From: Brumimicrobium mesophilum
GTDB lineage: Bacteria > Bacteroidota > Bacteroidia > Flavobacteriales_D > Crocinitomicaceae
Assembly (NCBI RefSeq): GCF_003025005.1
Contig: NZ_PVSS01000016.1
Coordinates: 1-64,000, forward strand
Reading direction: 5' to 3'
Length of the DNA: 64,000 bases
Part shown: positions 27,722-36,221 of the stretch, one piece after another
Numbering within the stretch: the stretch's first letter is position 1
How the letters are laid out: the number at the start of each line of letters is the position of its first letter
The notes under the pieces: generated by a model
What the model saw: the letters and a program-made list of their open reading frames with translations, nothing else
Database searches by the model: none
Told to the model about the DNA's origin: nothing
Translations under genes and position numbers: made by a program

Positions 27722-29068
27722 TTAAAGAATTTGCCATAAATACGAAGAGAAAATCACGAGAATTAAAGTCGCTATTTTGAAATCCATTAAAAAATCTACG
27801 ATGTATTTCCTTATCATTTTCTCATGATTCAATTGTAAAAATTGAATGAATAAGGTAGAGAAAAGTGAAGCCAATACAATACCGAAAATACCCAAATAAG
27901 AATACAGAATAAGAGATAAAATCAGGTTCAACGATAACATAGAAACACTATATAGTGTTATATATTTTGTTTGTCCTGATGCAGTAATTAATGCCCCATA
28001 GTAATTATTCCTAACCAATCCAATAAGTAAATAAGTTTGGAATATTAATACTGACTCTTGATAATTTTCATTATAAATAAAAAAGATTATTTCCTTTGAA
28101 AATATCATTAAAATTAAGAGTAGTGGGTATGTAAAGTAAGATACTTTTTTGGTTGTCGATATCCACAAGTTTTTAGCGTCTTCTTTCTTATCAGAGTTTA
28201 TTAACTTTACTAGTTTAGGGTAGATATTCTGTGAGAATGCGGCACTAAGCATAGCAAATATAGGTATTTCTAAAGCACCTACTGAAAAAATTGCAAATGT
28301 TTCCTTATCCTCAAATATTGAAACAATTGATTTATCTAGATTAACACTAATGGTACCAATAAAGGTGGCTAGATACAGGGGTAAACCTTGCTTAAGAACT
28401 TTTTTTATAAAAGCTTTATTAAACCATTTTGGTTTAAAAACTAATTTAGCCTTTTTTATTAAGACATATATTGGGAAGGCATATAAAGCAATAAATAGTA
28501 AAACTCCAATTAATAAAAAATGGGATTTTAACTGGTTAAGATAAAAATAAATTATTATTGTTAAAACCAGTGTTAAAAGATAACAGATTAATGTTATCCT
28601 AGAATGTAAGGGTACCTTGCTTTCGTTAATATACCCATACCTCAATGTTCTGTTAATATTTGAGGCTAAATATGCAATAGGGAAAAACAGACTAATCAGA
28701 TAATATTTGTTTAAATCAATCCAATTAAAGTAGTGTAAAGCATTGAATATTATTAGTATTATAGCTAGGAAAAAGCTAATAATAAAAAAGGTTATTAAAG
28801 TATTTGAAAATATTACTTTATGTTTTCCTTCTTTGGCTAAATAATATTTATATCCTTCTGGAATTCCGAATGAAAGCAAAGGTATTCCTAAATTGATCAA
28901 AAAGAACATTTCTTTCCAATAACCAAATTGCTCTACCGTTAAACTTTTTGAAAAAATAAAGTCAAAAAGAATAAAAAATAATGCAATTATACTTTGTGTA
29001 ATAGCTAATAGTAAACTACTATAAGTAGATCCCTTTTTGAAATTAGCAAAGGAGTTTTTTATATTCAA
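27722..29068 (-). CDS. wzx: Wzx-type O-unit flippase, copy 1
   Basis: 448 residues with 12-14 hydrophobic helices of the MOP flippase superfamily. The N-terminal F-I-F-S-K-S-L-T-V-E-Q-F-G-Y-W (~39-53) resembles the conserved start of Wzx-like transporters, and Q-G-L-P-L-Y-L-A (~225) is the matching mid-domain motif. It moves the finished lipid-linked repeat across the inner membrane. Placed before a GT4, a polymerase and transferases, it heads the second half-locus. The other flippase (58852) is of a different subgroup (WzxC-like). Confidence 0.85.
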   Translation of the reverse strand: MNIKNSFANFKKGSTYSSLLLAITQSIIALFFILFDFIFSKSLTVEQFGYWKEMFFLINLGIPLLSFGIPEGYKYYLAKEGKHKVIFSNTLITFFIISFFLAIILIIFNALHYFNWIDLNKYYLISLFFPIAYLASNINRTLRYGYINESKVPLHSRITLICYLLTLVLTIIIYFYLNQLKSHFLLIGVLLFIALYAFPIYVLIKKAKLVFKPKWFNKAFIKKVLKQGLPLYLATFIGTISVNLDKSIVSIFEDKETFAIFSVGALEIPIFAMLSAAFSQNIYPKLVKLINSDKKEDAKNLWISTTKKVSYFTYPLLLILMIFSKEIIFFIYNENYQESVLIFQTYLLIGLVRNNYYGALITASGQTKYITLYSVSMLSLNLILSLILYSYLGIFGIVLASLFSTLFIQFLQLNHEKMIRKYIVDFLMDFKIATLILVIFSSYLWQIL

Positions 29069-29146
29069 AGTTTGATTATTAAATGCAAGTAGATTTTAAA
29101 ATCATAGGAACTAATTATATCATATTATTGTCTATACCTCTAAATT

Positions 29147-29479
29147 TCACCCCTCTATCTCAAATGCCTCAAATTTATCAAACTCATCAACTCCATATTC
29201 AACTATAGGAAGGTCCAATTTTACCAGAGTTTTATTAGCAAAATCATCCACAAGTTTCATTTCTGCCAAGGTTTTCTTATAAGATTTAACTGAAATTCCT
29301 TTTTGGAAGTCTGGGTTAATGTATCTTCTAATTTGTACTCCATCAGTGCAAAAAGTGAGTTGACTAGTGATGTTAGGTTGTTTTATTGATGTTGAATTGT
29401 TTACTTCAACTTTTTCATTTAATGTAGCTTGGTATTTCTCTTCCAATGCAATCCATTGATTTTTTAATTCAGTTTTCAT
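29147..29479 (-). CDS. Unknown small protein between epimerase and flippase
   Basis: 110 residues, no signal peptide, no helix. Middle part F-C-T-D-G-V-Q-I-R-R-Y-I-N-P-D-F-Q-K-G-I; acidic C terminus. I do not recognise it. It lies between the WbpP-like epimerase (86-base gap) and the flippase (78-base gap), all on the same strand, so it is probably part of the transcript. The gap upstream holds loose T-T-G-T-T repeats. No function can be given. Confidence 0.5.
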   Translation of the reverse strand: MKTELKNQWIALEEKYQATLNEKVEVNNSTSIKQPNITSQLTFCTDGVQIRRYINPDFQKGISVKSYKKTLAEMKLVDDFANKTLVKLDLPIVEYGVDEFDKFEAFEIEG

Positions 29480-29565
29480 ATGTTAGTTGTTTATTTGTTG
29501 GTTGTTAAATTGTAAAGTTGTTATTCGTGAGGTTGCGGAGCTGTTTATGCAGTTTTTCTGATTGT

Positions 29566-30576
29566 TTACAGATTTAACATTTCTCCTTGATACCATAGAA
29601 TAGCTTCTTTTATTCCTTCTTCAATATTATGAGTGGGTTCATATCCCATTAACTCCTTTGCTTTGTCAATTGCTGCTAACGAATGTGGAATGTCTCCTGT
29701 TCTTTGTGGCCCATGTTTAATTTCCATGTTTCCTATACTTTCGTCAAATTCAGCTAAGTTTTTCTTTAATAATTCTGTCAGTTGCAGTAGGGTAGTGCGA
29801 TCACCAACAGCGGTATTGTACACTTGGTTGAGTGCAGCTTTGTTTTCTGTGGTTATTGCCAGTAAATTCATCTGTAAAACATTGTCGATATAGGTGAAAT
29901 CGCGAGAGTATGTTCCGTCACCATTAATGATTGGACTTTTATGATCCATAAATTGCTTAACAAACAATGGAATTACTGCAGCATATGCCCCATTAGGATC
30001 TTGACGTCTTCCGAATACATTAAAATAGCGCAATCCGATTGTGTTTAAACCGTAGGTTGTATAGAAATTATCTGCGTACAATTCATTTACATACTTTGTA
30101 ATTGCATATGGAGACAAGGGTTTTCCTATAATGTGCTCTACCTTCGGAAGGTTTTCAGAATCACCATAAGTAGAACTGCTTGCTGCATAAATAAAACGCT
30201 TAACCTCTGCATCTCTTGCAGCAACTAACATGTTTAGAAAGCCACTTACATTGACATCGTTGGTTGTAATAGGGTCATTTATAGATCGAGGAACAGAACC
30301 CAAAGCGGCTTGATGCAAAACAAAATCCTGATCGTTACAAGCTTTATGACAAGTTTCTAAGTCACGAATGTCTCCTTCAATGAAAGTAAAGTTTTCGTTT
30401 TTCAAGAATGGTTCAATGTTATACTGGTGTCCAGTTGCGAAATTATCCAGACAAGTTACTTTAGCTCCAATTTCCAAAAGAATTTCACATAGGTTTGATC
30501 CAATAAACCCTGCTCCTCCTGTAATGAGGATGTTTTTCTCTTTTAAAACTTGGAATTGTTGTGTATTCATAATCAT
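29566..30576 (-). CDS. wbpP: UDP-GlcNAc 4-epimerase (WbpP/TviC type)
   Basis: 336 residues (ATG also at 30570, two codons later). Extended SDR: ITGGAGFIGSNLCE (~18-31), HQAALGSVPRSI (~87), A-S-S-S-T-Y-G-D (~131), then SPYAITKYVNELYA with catalytic Tyr and Lys (~153-157). The S-V-P-R-S-I and NVFGRRQDPNGAYAAVIP segments are hallmarks of the WbpP/TviC group, which interconverts UDP-GlcNAc and UDP-GalNAc (or their uronic acids). A 1.2-kb gene-poor gap lies upstream, so it may have its own promoter and start the second half-locus. Confidence 0.9.
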   Translation of the reverse strand: MIMNTQQFQVLKEKNILITGGAGFIGSNLCEILLEIGAKVTCLDNFATGHQYNIEPFLKNENFTFIEGDIRDLETCHKACNDQDFVLHQAALGSVPRSINDPITTNDVNVSGFLNMLVAARDAEVKRFIYAASSSTYGDSENLPKVEHIIGKPLSPYAITKYVNELYADNFYTTYGLNTIGLRYFNVFGRRQDPNGAYAAVIPLFVKQFMDHKSPIINGDGTYSRDFTYIDNVLQMNLLAITTENKAALNQVYNTAVGDRTTLLQLTELLKKNLAEFDESIGNMEIKHGPQRTGDIPHSLAAIDKAKELMGYEPTHNIEEGIKEAILWYQGEMLNL

Positions 30577-31144
30577 ATTGTAATTTAAGAAGTGACAATG
30601 GTACTTCTTGTCATTTTTAAGCTTGATTCAAGTAAGGAATATTAAATGTTGAATTTTCAAACAATTTTTTTCAAATTCGATTTAATATCTACTTTTTTCC
30701 ACGGCTTCGCCATTATCAGTCACATTGCGAAAAGCAATATGTTGATTAACATAAATAATTTAGGGGTGGTTGTAAATTGCTTAAAATATTAGTTTTCAAT
30801 TCATTTAGTATAACCGATGAAAACCTAATATTTTTGTTTTTGAAAGCACAAAAGTATGTATTTAATATTGATTATCTTCACATAAACCTCTCCGAAACTT
30901 TTTTGTATACCACGTATTAACTAGGTTTCTATTGTAAGTTGTAGAGGGTGAAAGGGTTAGGTTCTAAATTAAATTTACATTATTTTAATCTTTCTAAAAG
31001 CTTGATTTCTTGCAATCTGAGGTGCTAACATTCCGGTTGTTTCGACAAATCAGAAGTTGTTTAGGATGAATATTGATTATGTTCTGATAAACTGTTTTTT
31101 TAATTGGATTGGCTTGTGGTAGTGTTACGTTTATAATTCTAAAA

Positions 31145-31261
31145 TTTTAAACAAAAAAAAATGGTTAGAAATACAGTTTTGACTACTATATTTTCAACCA
31201 CTTTATTTAAACAGAATTTTGATTCTGTTATTTATACGTATTGAATGTTAGGAAATTAATT
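31145..31261. repeat. 117-bp repeat, copy A (orphan)
   Basis: About 88% identical to 36104-36221. It contains two hairpins: 31162-31176 with 31186-31200, next to nine A residues (31153-31161), and AACAGAA/TTCTGTT at 31210-31229. In copy B the same sequence begins inside the stop codon of the LegC-type gene; here no gene ends at its edge, so this copy is displaced. Confidence 0.9.
31153..31200 (-). terminator. Orphan intrinsic terminator (repeat copy A)
   Basis: Read on the minus strand, the 15-base imperfect stem (31200-31186 with 31176-31162) is followed by a run of nine T (31161-31153). It is ~590 bases past the stop of the GNAT gene at 31794 and would stop read-through from the accessory block toward the epimerase gene. 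Confidence 0.7.
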
Positions 31262-31503
31262 TCGAATTAAATACTGATAGGAAAAATAATTAGAGTGGGA
31301 AAAACAAAATCACCTCAAAGAATACATTTAAAAATTGAACGAAGTATTGCTGTAATATTTTTTGACTTCACTGACTAAAAGAGTAAATACATACAATTCC
31401 AGAAAATATAGTAAAACTCATGAAAAAGACATTTATTAATTCATATCATTATTGTAATCTATAAAAATATGGTTAATGTAAACAACTATTAACCTTCTAT
31501 AGC

Positions 31504-31662
31504 TTAATAATTAATTGTTGTCATTGAAAGGATATCACCATTATTGGCTCTTAGTTGATACTTAGATCTCATAATATAAACTACCGAAAAATCATCTTTC
31601 ATCCCATGTACTTCTTTTATATTTAATAGGTCACTTTTAAGTAAAAAGCTATCAGTTACCAT
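31504..31662 (-). CDS. Possible small open frame or gene remnant
   Basis: On the minus strand an ATG at 31662 opens 52 codons to TAA at 31506-31504. The product begins M-V-T-D-S-F-L-L-K-S and ends I-L-S-M-T-T-I-N-Y. It has plausible residue composition in an otherwise stop-rich gap, but no homology I recognise and no clear ribosome-binding site. It may be a fragment of a lost gene or chance. Confidence 0.2.
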   Translation of the reverse strand: MVTDSFLLKSDLLNIKEVHGMKDDFSVVYIMRSKYQLRANNGDILSMTTINY

Positions 31663-31793
31663 AGATTTCCCCGAATTCAGCTATTCTTTTGAGTTGATAA
31701 TTTGATTTATTAAAACTAATATACATTAATAAATATAAGGCTCGTTTCATAATGTATCTCTACATATTGAAATGAGTGGTAATACCATTAATT

Positions 31794-32231
31794 TTAAATT
31801 ATACTTTTGGACATTAATTGAATTTGGTTTTTGCAATCAATATTTACAAAATTATTTTTTTTATAAAATTTTATTGCGTTTAAATTTCTACTGGAAACTT
31901 CTAATTTTATCTGATGAATACTAGTATATGTGCTACATAGAAAAAACAACTTGTCTAATAATTTCTGTGCAACACCTTGTTTTTGTGAAATAGGGCTGAC
32001 GCTAATTGTTGTAATAAATGAAAAGTTACAACTGTCGTTTATGTAAAATGCTAATAAACCACTTAATATATTTTCGTGAAAATATTCTATTCTATAAGCA
32101 TGTTCAAAAATCTTTTTTGAATATGCCTTAATATTTACTCTTTCATCTAAATTAGGAATGAAGTGTTGGTTCATTTTGGTTAAATACTCAATGATATCTT
32201 CTTCTGTGGTTGTATCAAGCTTAATCATCAC
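31794..32231 (-). CDS. GNAT N-acetyltransferase
   Basis: 145 residues, one GNAT domain. Motif A reads SPISQKQGVAQKLLDKLF (~78-95) with the Q-K-Q-G-V-A pyrophosphate loop; the C-terminal N-L-N-A-I-K-F-Y-K-K-N-N-F motif (~118) is the usual GNAT motif B. In this setting, next to a VioA-type aminotransferase, it could N-acetylate a dTDP-4-amino-4,6-dideoxyhexose as WecD does, but it could equally be a RimI-like enzyme. It is 292 bases from its upstream neighbour and about 0.6 kb from the orphan terminator downstream. Confidence 0.75.
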   Translation of the reverse strand: MMIKLDTTTEEDIIEYLTKMNQHFIPNLDERVNIKAYSKKIFEHAYRIEYFHENILSGLLAFYINDSCNFSFITTISVSPISQKQGVAQKLLDKLFFLCSTYTSIHQIKLEVSSRNLNAIKFYKKNNFVNIDCKNQIQLMSKSII

Positions 32232-32523
32232 TTTTCTATACTTACATTAATATTCATTTCGCCTTTAATACTAATAAATGAGAATCGGTTAAGACCAAGT
32301 ATCTTGTGAAATTTTCTCAAACAAAGTCAGTTTTTTAATTTCTCAAACTTTTTCATTAATCAATCATAATAGAATTTAAGCATTCTTTGTATGAATTGCG
32401 TTTTACAAGTATTACTATTTTTTTAATTATTTATATGAGTTGGTGAAATTTTATATTTACAGCTTTTAAGTACTATTTTTATATAATTGTATTCCTACAA
32501 TGATTAAAACAATACTAGTTGGA

Positions 32524-33000
32524 TTATTTTTTCTTGAAAAATTTAGCTGGACTACCTAACCAAATTTCATTAAATGGAATATTTTTATTAACAAAAGCCA
32601 TACTTCCAGTTACGGAATTATCACCAATTGTTATTCCATGATGAAGAACTGAATTTGTACCGATAAAACAATTTTTTCCAATCTTTGCACCACCAATTGA
32701 TTCTTTACCTGAGTCTAGATTATTTGTCATAACTCTTGGACAAACATATGTGTTGTCACCAATTTCGCAACCTCTGGCAATTATTGTATCATAGCGTAAG
32801 GTAACGTTATCTCCTATCTTACATTCTCCAGAAGTAGAAACTCTAGAATCGATATAACAGTTTTTACCAATGATGGTGTTCTTACGTAATTCAACATAGT
32901 TTTTAATAACTGTTCCATCTCCAATTTCAACTCCGTCTTCAATTACGATGTAATTTCCAATTTCAACGTTTTTTCCAATTTTTGCGTACTTTGATATCAT
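32524..33000 (-). CDS. Hexapeptide-repeat acyltransferase, short
   Basis: 158 residues, almost wholly left-handed beta-helix: I-G-K-N-V-E, I-G-N-Y-I-V, I-G-D-G-T-V, I-G-K-N-C-Y and so on, with V-L-H-H-G-I-T-I-G-D (~122) providing a conserved His and the end EIWLGSPAKF. The length and pattern are like WbpD/FdtC/DapH-type N-acetyltransferases that modify nucleotide amino sugars. It starts 5 bases after the NeuD-type gene, in a tight row with an ATP-grasp and a DegT aminotransferase, which supports N-acylation of the amino sugar made by that aminotransferase. Confidence 0.82.
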   Translation of the reverse strand: MISKYAKIGKNVEIGNYIVIEDGVEIGDGTVIKNYVELRKNTIIGKNCYIDSRVSTSGECKIGDNVTLRYDTIIARGCEIGDNTYVCPRVMTNNLDSGKESIGGAKIGKNCFIGTNSVLHHGITIGDNSVTGSMAFVNKNIPFNEIWLGSPAKFFKKK

Positions 33001-33005
33001 ATTAT

Positions 33006-33680
33006 TTATTTAATGTTACTTTTTGCTGAAGCTGGGCTTCCTACTATTATTTTATTTGACTCTTTAATATCTTTAACAAGGTTAGCCCCTAATCCAACTA
33101 AACTATTTTCAGCAATAGAAATGTTATTTTTAACGGCAGATTTTTGCCCTAAAAATATATTTTTTTCCATATTAACTGAGCTTCCTATGCAAACATGTGT
33201 TGCAGTAAAAACATGGTTCTTGATTACAGTGTCGTGTCCAATTGTCGTTTGGGCTAAAAATGTACAATGGTTACCAATTGATACATTCGAATGAATAGCG
33301 CAATTTACAAAAATAACATTACCAAAACCCATGTTAACACTTTTAGAAATAAAAGCGGAAGGGTGAATGAAGTTACCCCATTTCTCTGTTGGAATATTAT
33401 AACTTTTTATAAGAGCCTCTCTTTCAGGCATCTTTAAAGGGTTGTTCATTTGAAATATAAATTTCACATCTTTATATTTTTTATATTTTTCATACAAAGA
33501 ATTAGTTTTGCATAATATAGGAAAGCCATTTATTTCATCCCCAAAATCTTCGTCATCGAAAGCAAAACCTAAGAATTCTACTTTAGCGTTATGGTTATTT
33601 TGTGCATCCCAAATTCCTTCGGCAATATTGACTGCAGTTCCTTTACCTCCAATAATTATGTATTTAGTTCCTTCAATCAT
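33006..33680 (-). CDS. NeuD/PglD-like acyltransferase
   Basis: 224 residues. N-terminal Rossmann-like domain with YIIIGGKGTAVNIAEGI (~7-23), then a beta-helix with A-Q-T-T-I-G-H-D (~148) that holds the catalytic His, and the usual end IIVGSPAS. Here the N-terminal domain looks longer and the I-E-H-E motif of true PglD is replaced by T-I-G-H-D, as in NeuD-like branches. Gap of 16 bases to the ATP-grasp gene. Possible donor: acetyl-CoA; possible acceptor: the 4-amino-sugar of the VioA-type enzyme at 34899. Confidence 0.8.
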   Translation of the reverse strand: MIEGTKYIIIGGKGTAVNIAEGIWDAQNNHNAKVEFLGFAFDDEDFGDEINGFPILCKTNSLYEKYKKYKDVKFIFQMNNPLKMPEREALIKSYNIPTEKWGNFIHPSAFISKSVNMGFGNVIFVNCAIHSNVSIGNHCTFLAQTTIGHDTVIKNHVFTATHVCIGSSVNMEKNIFLGQKSAVKNNISIAENSLVGLGANLVKDIKESNKIIVGSPASAKSNIK

Positions 33681-33696
33681 TTTTTTACCTTTGTAA

Positions 33697-34896
33697 TTAT
33701 TCTAAAATAACCTTAATAAATTTTGTGTAATTTGACATTACTTTCTCCAATTCCTTCCTTGTTTTAAACTTTAACACCAATGTGCCTATTGCTTCATTAG
33801 CACCAGTAAATGCATTAACTTTATCTCCTTCTTTTATCCAAAGGTCCACTTCTTGAATGTTATTTTTAAGGGAATTATCAATACTTAATTCTTTGAAAAC
33901 TCCTATTTGATAACTATAGAGTATAATTTCAGCCCAATTTCCATTATAAATTGGGTGATTCACATCGATGATTTCTTCTCCCAAAGCCGCCTTTATAGAA
34001 AGTGATATAAGATCAGTTCCTGTAGACATTTTTAAAACTTCAGAAAGTCTGTTACCTCCACCTCTTGGGGATACTTCCATTATATATTGTTTTCCATTTG
34101 TGGCTTCTCTAACTTCAATATTATAGATGGAAGATTTCATGTTTAATAGGCTAATTAATCTTTGAAGTTCTAATTTTAAAAATGATTGACTTTCTTCAGC
34201 CATAGAAGAAGGCCAACTATATGCAGCGGGTGTATAAGGATTTGGTGAATTGGAATCAAACCGCTGATTAGAGAATGAGACATAACATAAATCACCGTTA
34301 ATAGAAAAACAATCGGAGTCTGAAGAGAAGCTTTTTCCTTCTAAAAAGTCTTCAATAATAAATGTTTTTGTAGGTGAAAAAGAGAGTGCATTTTCAATTG
34401 CATCTATTAATTCATCCTGATTTTCCACTTTCTTGACACCTTTACTTCCTGCGGAATCTACTGGCTTTACAATTACTGGAAATTCAAAATAATCAAGGTT
34501 ATTAATTGCATCTTTGGCATTTGTATAAGTTTGAGATTTAGGAACGTTAAAGTTATGATTTTCTAAAAACCGTCTAAACAAACCTTTGTTTTGAAGGATT
34601 TTTATTGATTCATACGGGCCAGCAGAAGGTAAATTGTATTTTTCGGAAACGTATGCAGCAGTTGTTACTCCAGGATCAACGGCAAAAGACATAATTCCAT
34701 CTATTTTTAACTTTTGAGCCAAATGTAAAATAGCATCTTTATCTAGAATGCTAATATTATGGAACTCATCAGAATGAGAATGAGCAATGTTTTCAGGCAA
34801 GTTATCACAAGTGATTACATGAATTCCCATTTTTTGCGCTGATTTTATTACTGGAATAAGATATCTTAATCCTCCAAGTAACAATAGTTTTTTCAT
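33697..34896 (-). CDS. ATP-grasp ligase
   Basis: 399 residues. N-terminal pre-ATP-grasp domain (LLLGGLRYLIPVI), ATP-grasp core with VIVKPVDSAGSKGV (~143-156; Lys of the flexible loop), F-I-I-E-D-F-L-E-G-K-S-F-S (~194) and the metal-binding E-V-S-P-R-G-G-G-N-R (~267), then a C-terminal ~90-residue domain. The family makes carboxylate-amine (amide) bonds with ATP. Placed 2 bases after an aminotransferase and 16 before acyltransferases, it may couple an amino acid or hydroxy acid to the new amino group of the sugar. Substrates are not predictable from the sequence. Confidence 0.87.
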   Translation of the reverse strand: MKKLLLLGGLRYLIPVIKSAQKMGIHVITCDNLPENIAHSHSDEFHNISILDKDAILHLAQKLKIDGIMSFAVDPGVTTAAYVSEKYNLPSAGPYESIKILQNKGLFRRFLENHNFNVPKSQTYTNAKDAINNLDYFEFPVIVKPVDSAGSKGVKKVENQDELIDAIENALSFSPTKTFIIEDFLEGKSFSSDSDCFSINGDLCYVSFSNQRFDSNSPNPYTPAAYSWPSSMAEESQSFLKLELQRLISLLNMKSSIYNIEVREATNGKQYIMEVSPRGGGNRLSEVLKMSTGTDLISLSIKAALGEEIIDVNHPIYNGNWAEIILYSYQIGVFKELSIDNSLKNNIQEVDLWIKEGDKVNAFTGANEAIGTLVLKFKTRKELEKVMSNYTKFIKVILE

Positions 34897-34898
34897 AA

Positions 34899-35981
34899 TT
34901 AATTATTTTGGATTCTTAATATTAATCTACTTATTAATCCAACTTCCTCGAAAGTAAGGTCATAGAAAAGGGGGAGACATAAAACTCTTTTTGAAATGTC
35001 ATCTGTAATCGGCATTCCAATGGACTTAGTATACGGTAGTACATTTGATAGAGCTGGATAAAAATATCTTCGCGTAAATATATCTTGTTTTTCTAGATTT
35101 TCTTTAATTTTTAACATTAAAGTTTCACTTTCAAATACAATAGGATAATAGGCATAATTTAAATTCGCACCATTTTGCCATTTAGGTTTAAATGCTTTAA
35201 CGTTTTCTAATTTTTCATCATATAATTCTGTAAGTTCTCTTCTTTTTTTATGGATGGATTTTATATATTTCATATTAGCTAATCCCATAGCGGCATGGAA
35301 TTCAGAGTTTTTACCATTAATTCCTAATTCGGCAAAAGACTCTGTTCCTGAAAAACCAAAATTCCTCATAAAGGCAATTTTTTTCAAAAGTTCAGGATCT
35401 TTTGTGATAATTAGTCCTCCTTCGGTTGAGTGATACAATTTTGTTGCATGCAAACTACAAATACTAATATCTCCATATTCAAATATTGATTTTCCATGAA
35501 CCTGCACTCCAAAAGCATGAGCACCATCGTAAATCACTTTTAAATTATGTTTTGCAGCAATTTTTTCAATTTCTAAAACATCACAAGGATTCCCATAAAC
35601 ATGGGTTGCTAGAATTGCTGTTGTTCTATCAGTAATTGCAGCTTCTATTTTAGAAGCATCAATATTTAAAGAGTTTTCATCTATATCAACGAAAACTGGT
35701 GTGCAACCTTCCCAAACAATACTGCTAGTAGTAGCAACAAATGAAAAAGGAGTTGTGATAATTTCATCTTTTAATTCTAAAGCCTTAATTGCTATCTGCA
35801 AAGCTATGGTTCCATTTGTAACAAATAATAAGTGTTTTAGATTTAAATGATCTTTTAATTTCATTTCCAAATCGGAGGCTAACGGCCCCATGTTTGTCAA
35901 CCATTGACGTTGCCAAACTCCCTGGAGGTATTCGTTATAATCTTCGAGAGGTGGAAGAAAGGGTTTGGTTATGGGTATCAT
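34899..35981 (-). CDS. DegT/DnrJ/EryC1/StrS aminotransferase, VioA-like, copy 1
   Basis: 360 residues, PLP-dependent. The opening MIPITKPFLPPLEDY and QRQWLTNMGPLA match VioA-type dTDP-4-keto-6-deoxyglucose 4-aminotransferases. Other motifs: TNGTIALQ (~55), DGAHAFG (~152) and the Schiff-base Lys181 in S-L-H-A-T-K-L-Y-H-S-T-E-G-G. It would make dTDP-4-amino-4,6-dideoxyhexose from the RmlA/RmlB product. The gene at 57773 is a full-length paralog, same length and start. It heads a five-gene accessory block between two terminator repeats. The exact product epimer is not readable. Confidence 0.87.
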   Translation of the reverse strand: MIPITKPFLPPLEDYNEYLQGVWQRQWLTNMGPLASDLEMKLKDHLNLKHLLFVTNGTIALQIAIKALELKDEIITTPFSFVATTSSIVWEGCTPVFVDIDENSLNIDASKIEAAITDRTTAILATHVYGNPCDVLEIEKIAAKHNLKVIYDGAHAFGVQVHGKSIFEYGDISICSLHATKLYHSTEGGLIITKDPELLKKIAFMRNFGFSGTESFAELGINGKNSEFHAAMGLANMKYIKSIHKKRRELTELYDEKLENVKAFKPKWQNGANLNYAYYPIVFESETLMLKIKENLEKQDIFTRRYFYPALSNVLPYTKSIGMPITDDISKRVLCLPLFYDLTFEEVGLISRLILRIQNN

Positions 35982-36103
35982 AGTTTTCTGTTTTTTAAAG
36001 CTTCAAAAAAATAATTCCAAGATTTATTTTAATTCCAATAAAGGTAAGAATAATAATTTGTAACAATAATAAATAAGTTTTTCTAAGTTCGAATTTTTTA
36101 TTG

Positions 36104-36221
36104 TTTTAAACAAAAAAAAATGGTTAGAAATATAGTTTTTACCTTCTATATTTTTAACCACTTTATTTAAACGGAATTTTGATTCTGTTATTTATACATT
36201 GGAAATGTCAGTAAATTAATT
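36104..36221. repeat. 117-bp repeat, copy B (at LegC-type gene end)
   Basis: About 88% identical to 31145-31261. It overlaps the last two codons (Asn, stop) of the aminotransferase at 36216 and extends 112 bases past it. The second small hairpin (AACGGAA/TTCTGTT) has a G-T wobble where copy A has a perfect pair, so the structure is conserved while the sequence drifted. Confidence 0.9.
36112..36160 (-). terminator. Intrinsic terminator after LegC-type aminotransferase
   Basis: On the minus strand, arms 36160-36146 and 36135-36121 (TGGTTAAAAATATAG / CTATATTTCTAACCA) form a 15-base stem with one G-T wobble and a 10-base loop, followed by nine T (36120-36112). It ends the transcript of the 63.9-36.2 kb half-locus. 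Confidence 0.85.

Larger units (their letters stand above)
30577..31793. other. 1.2-kb gene-poor stretch holding an orphan terminator repeat
   Basis: Largest gap in the locus. It contains the 117-base repeat at 31145-31261 (second copy at 36104-36221) and one possible 52-codon frame (31504-31662). The rest is AT-rich with stops in all frames. It separates the accessory block (31.8-36 kb) from the WbpP-type epimerase, whose promoter should lie at its left end. Confidence 0.6.
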
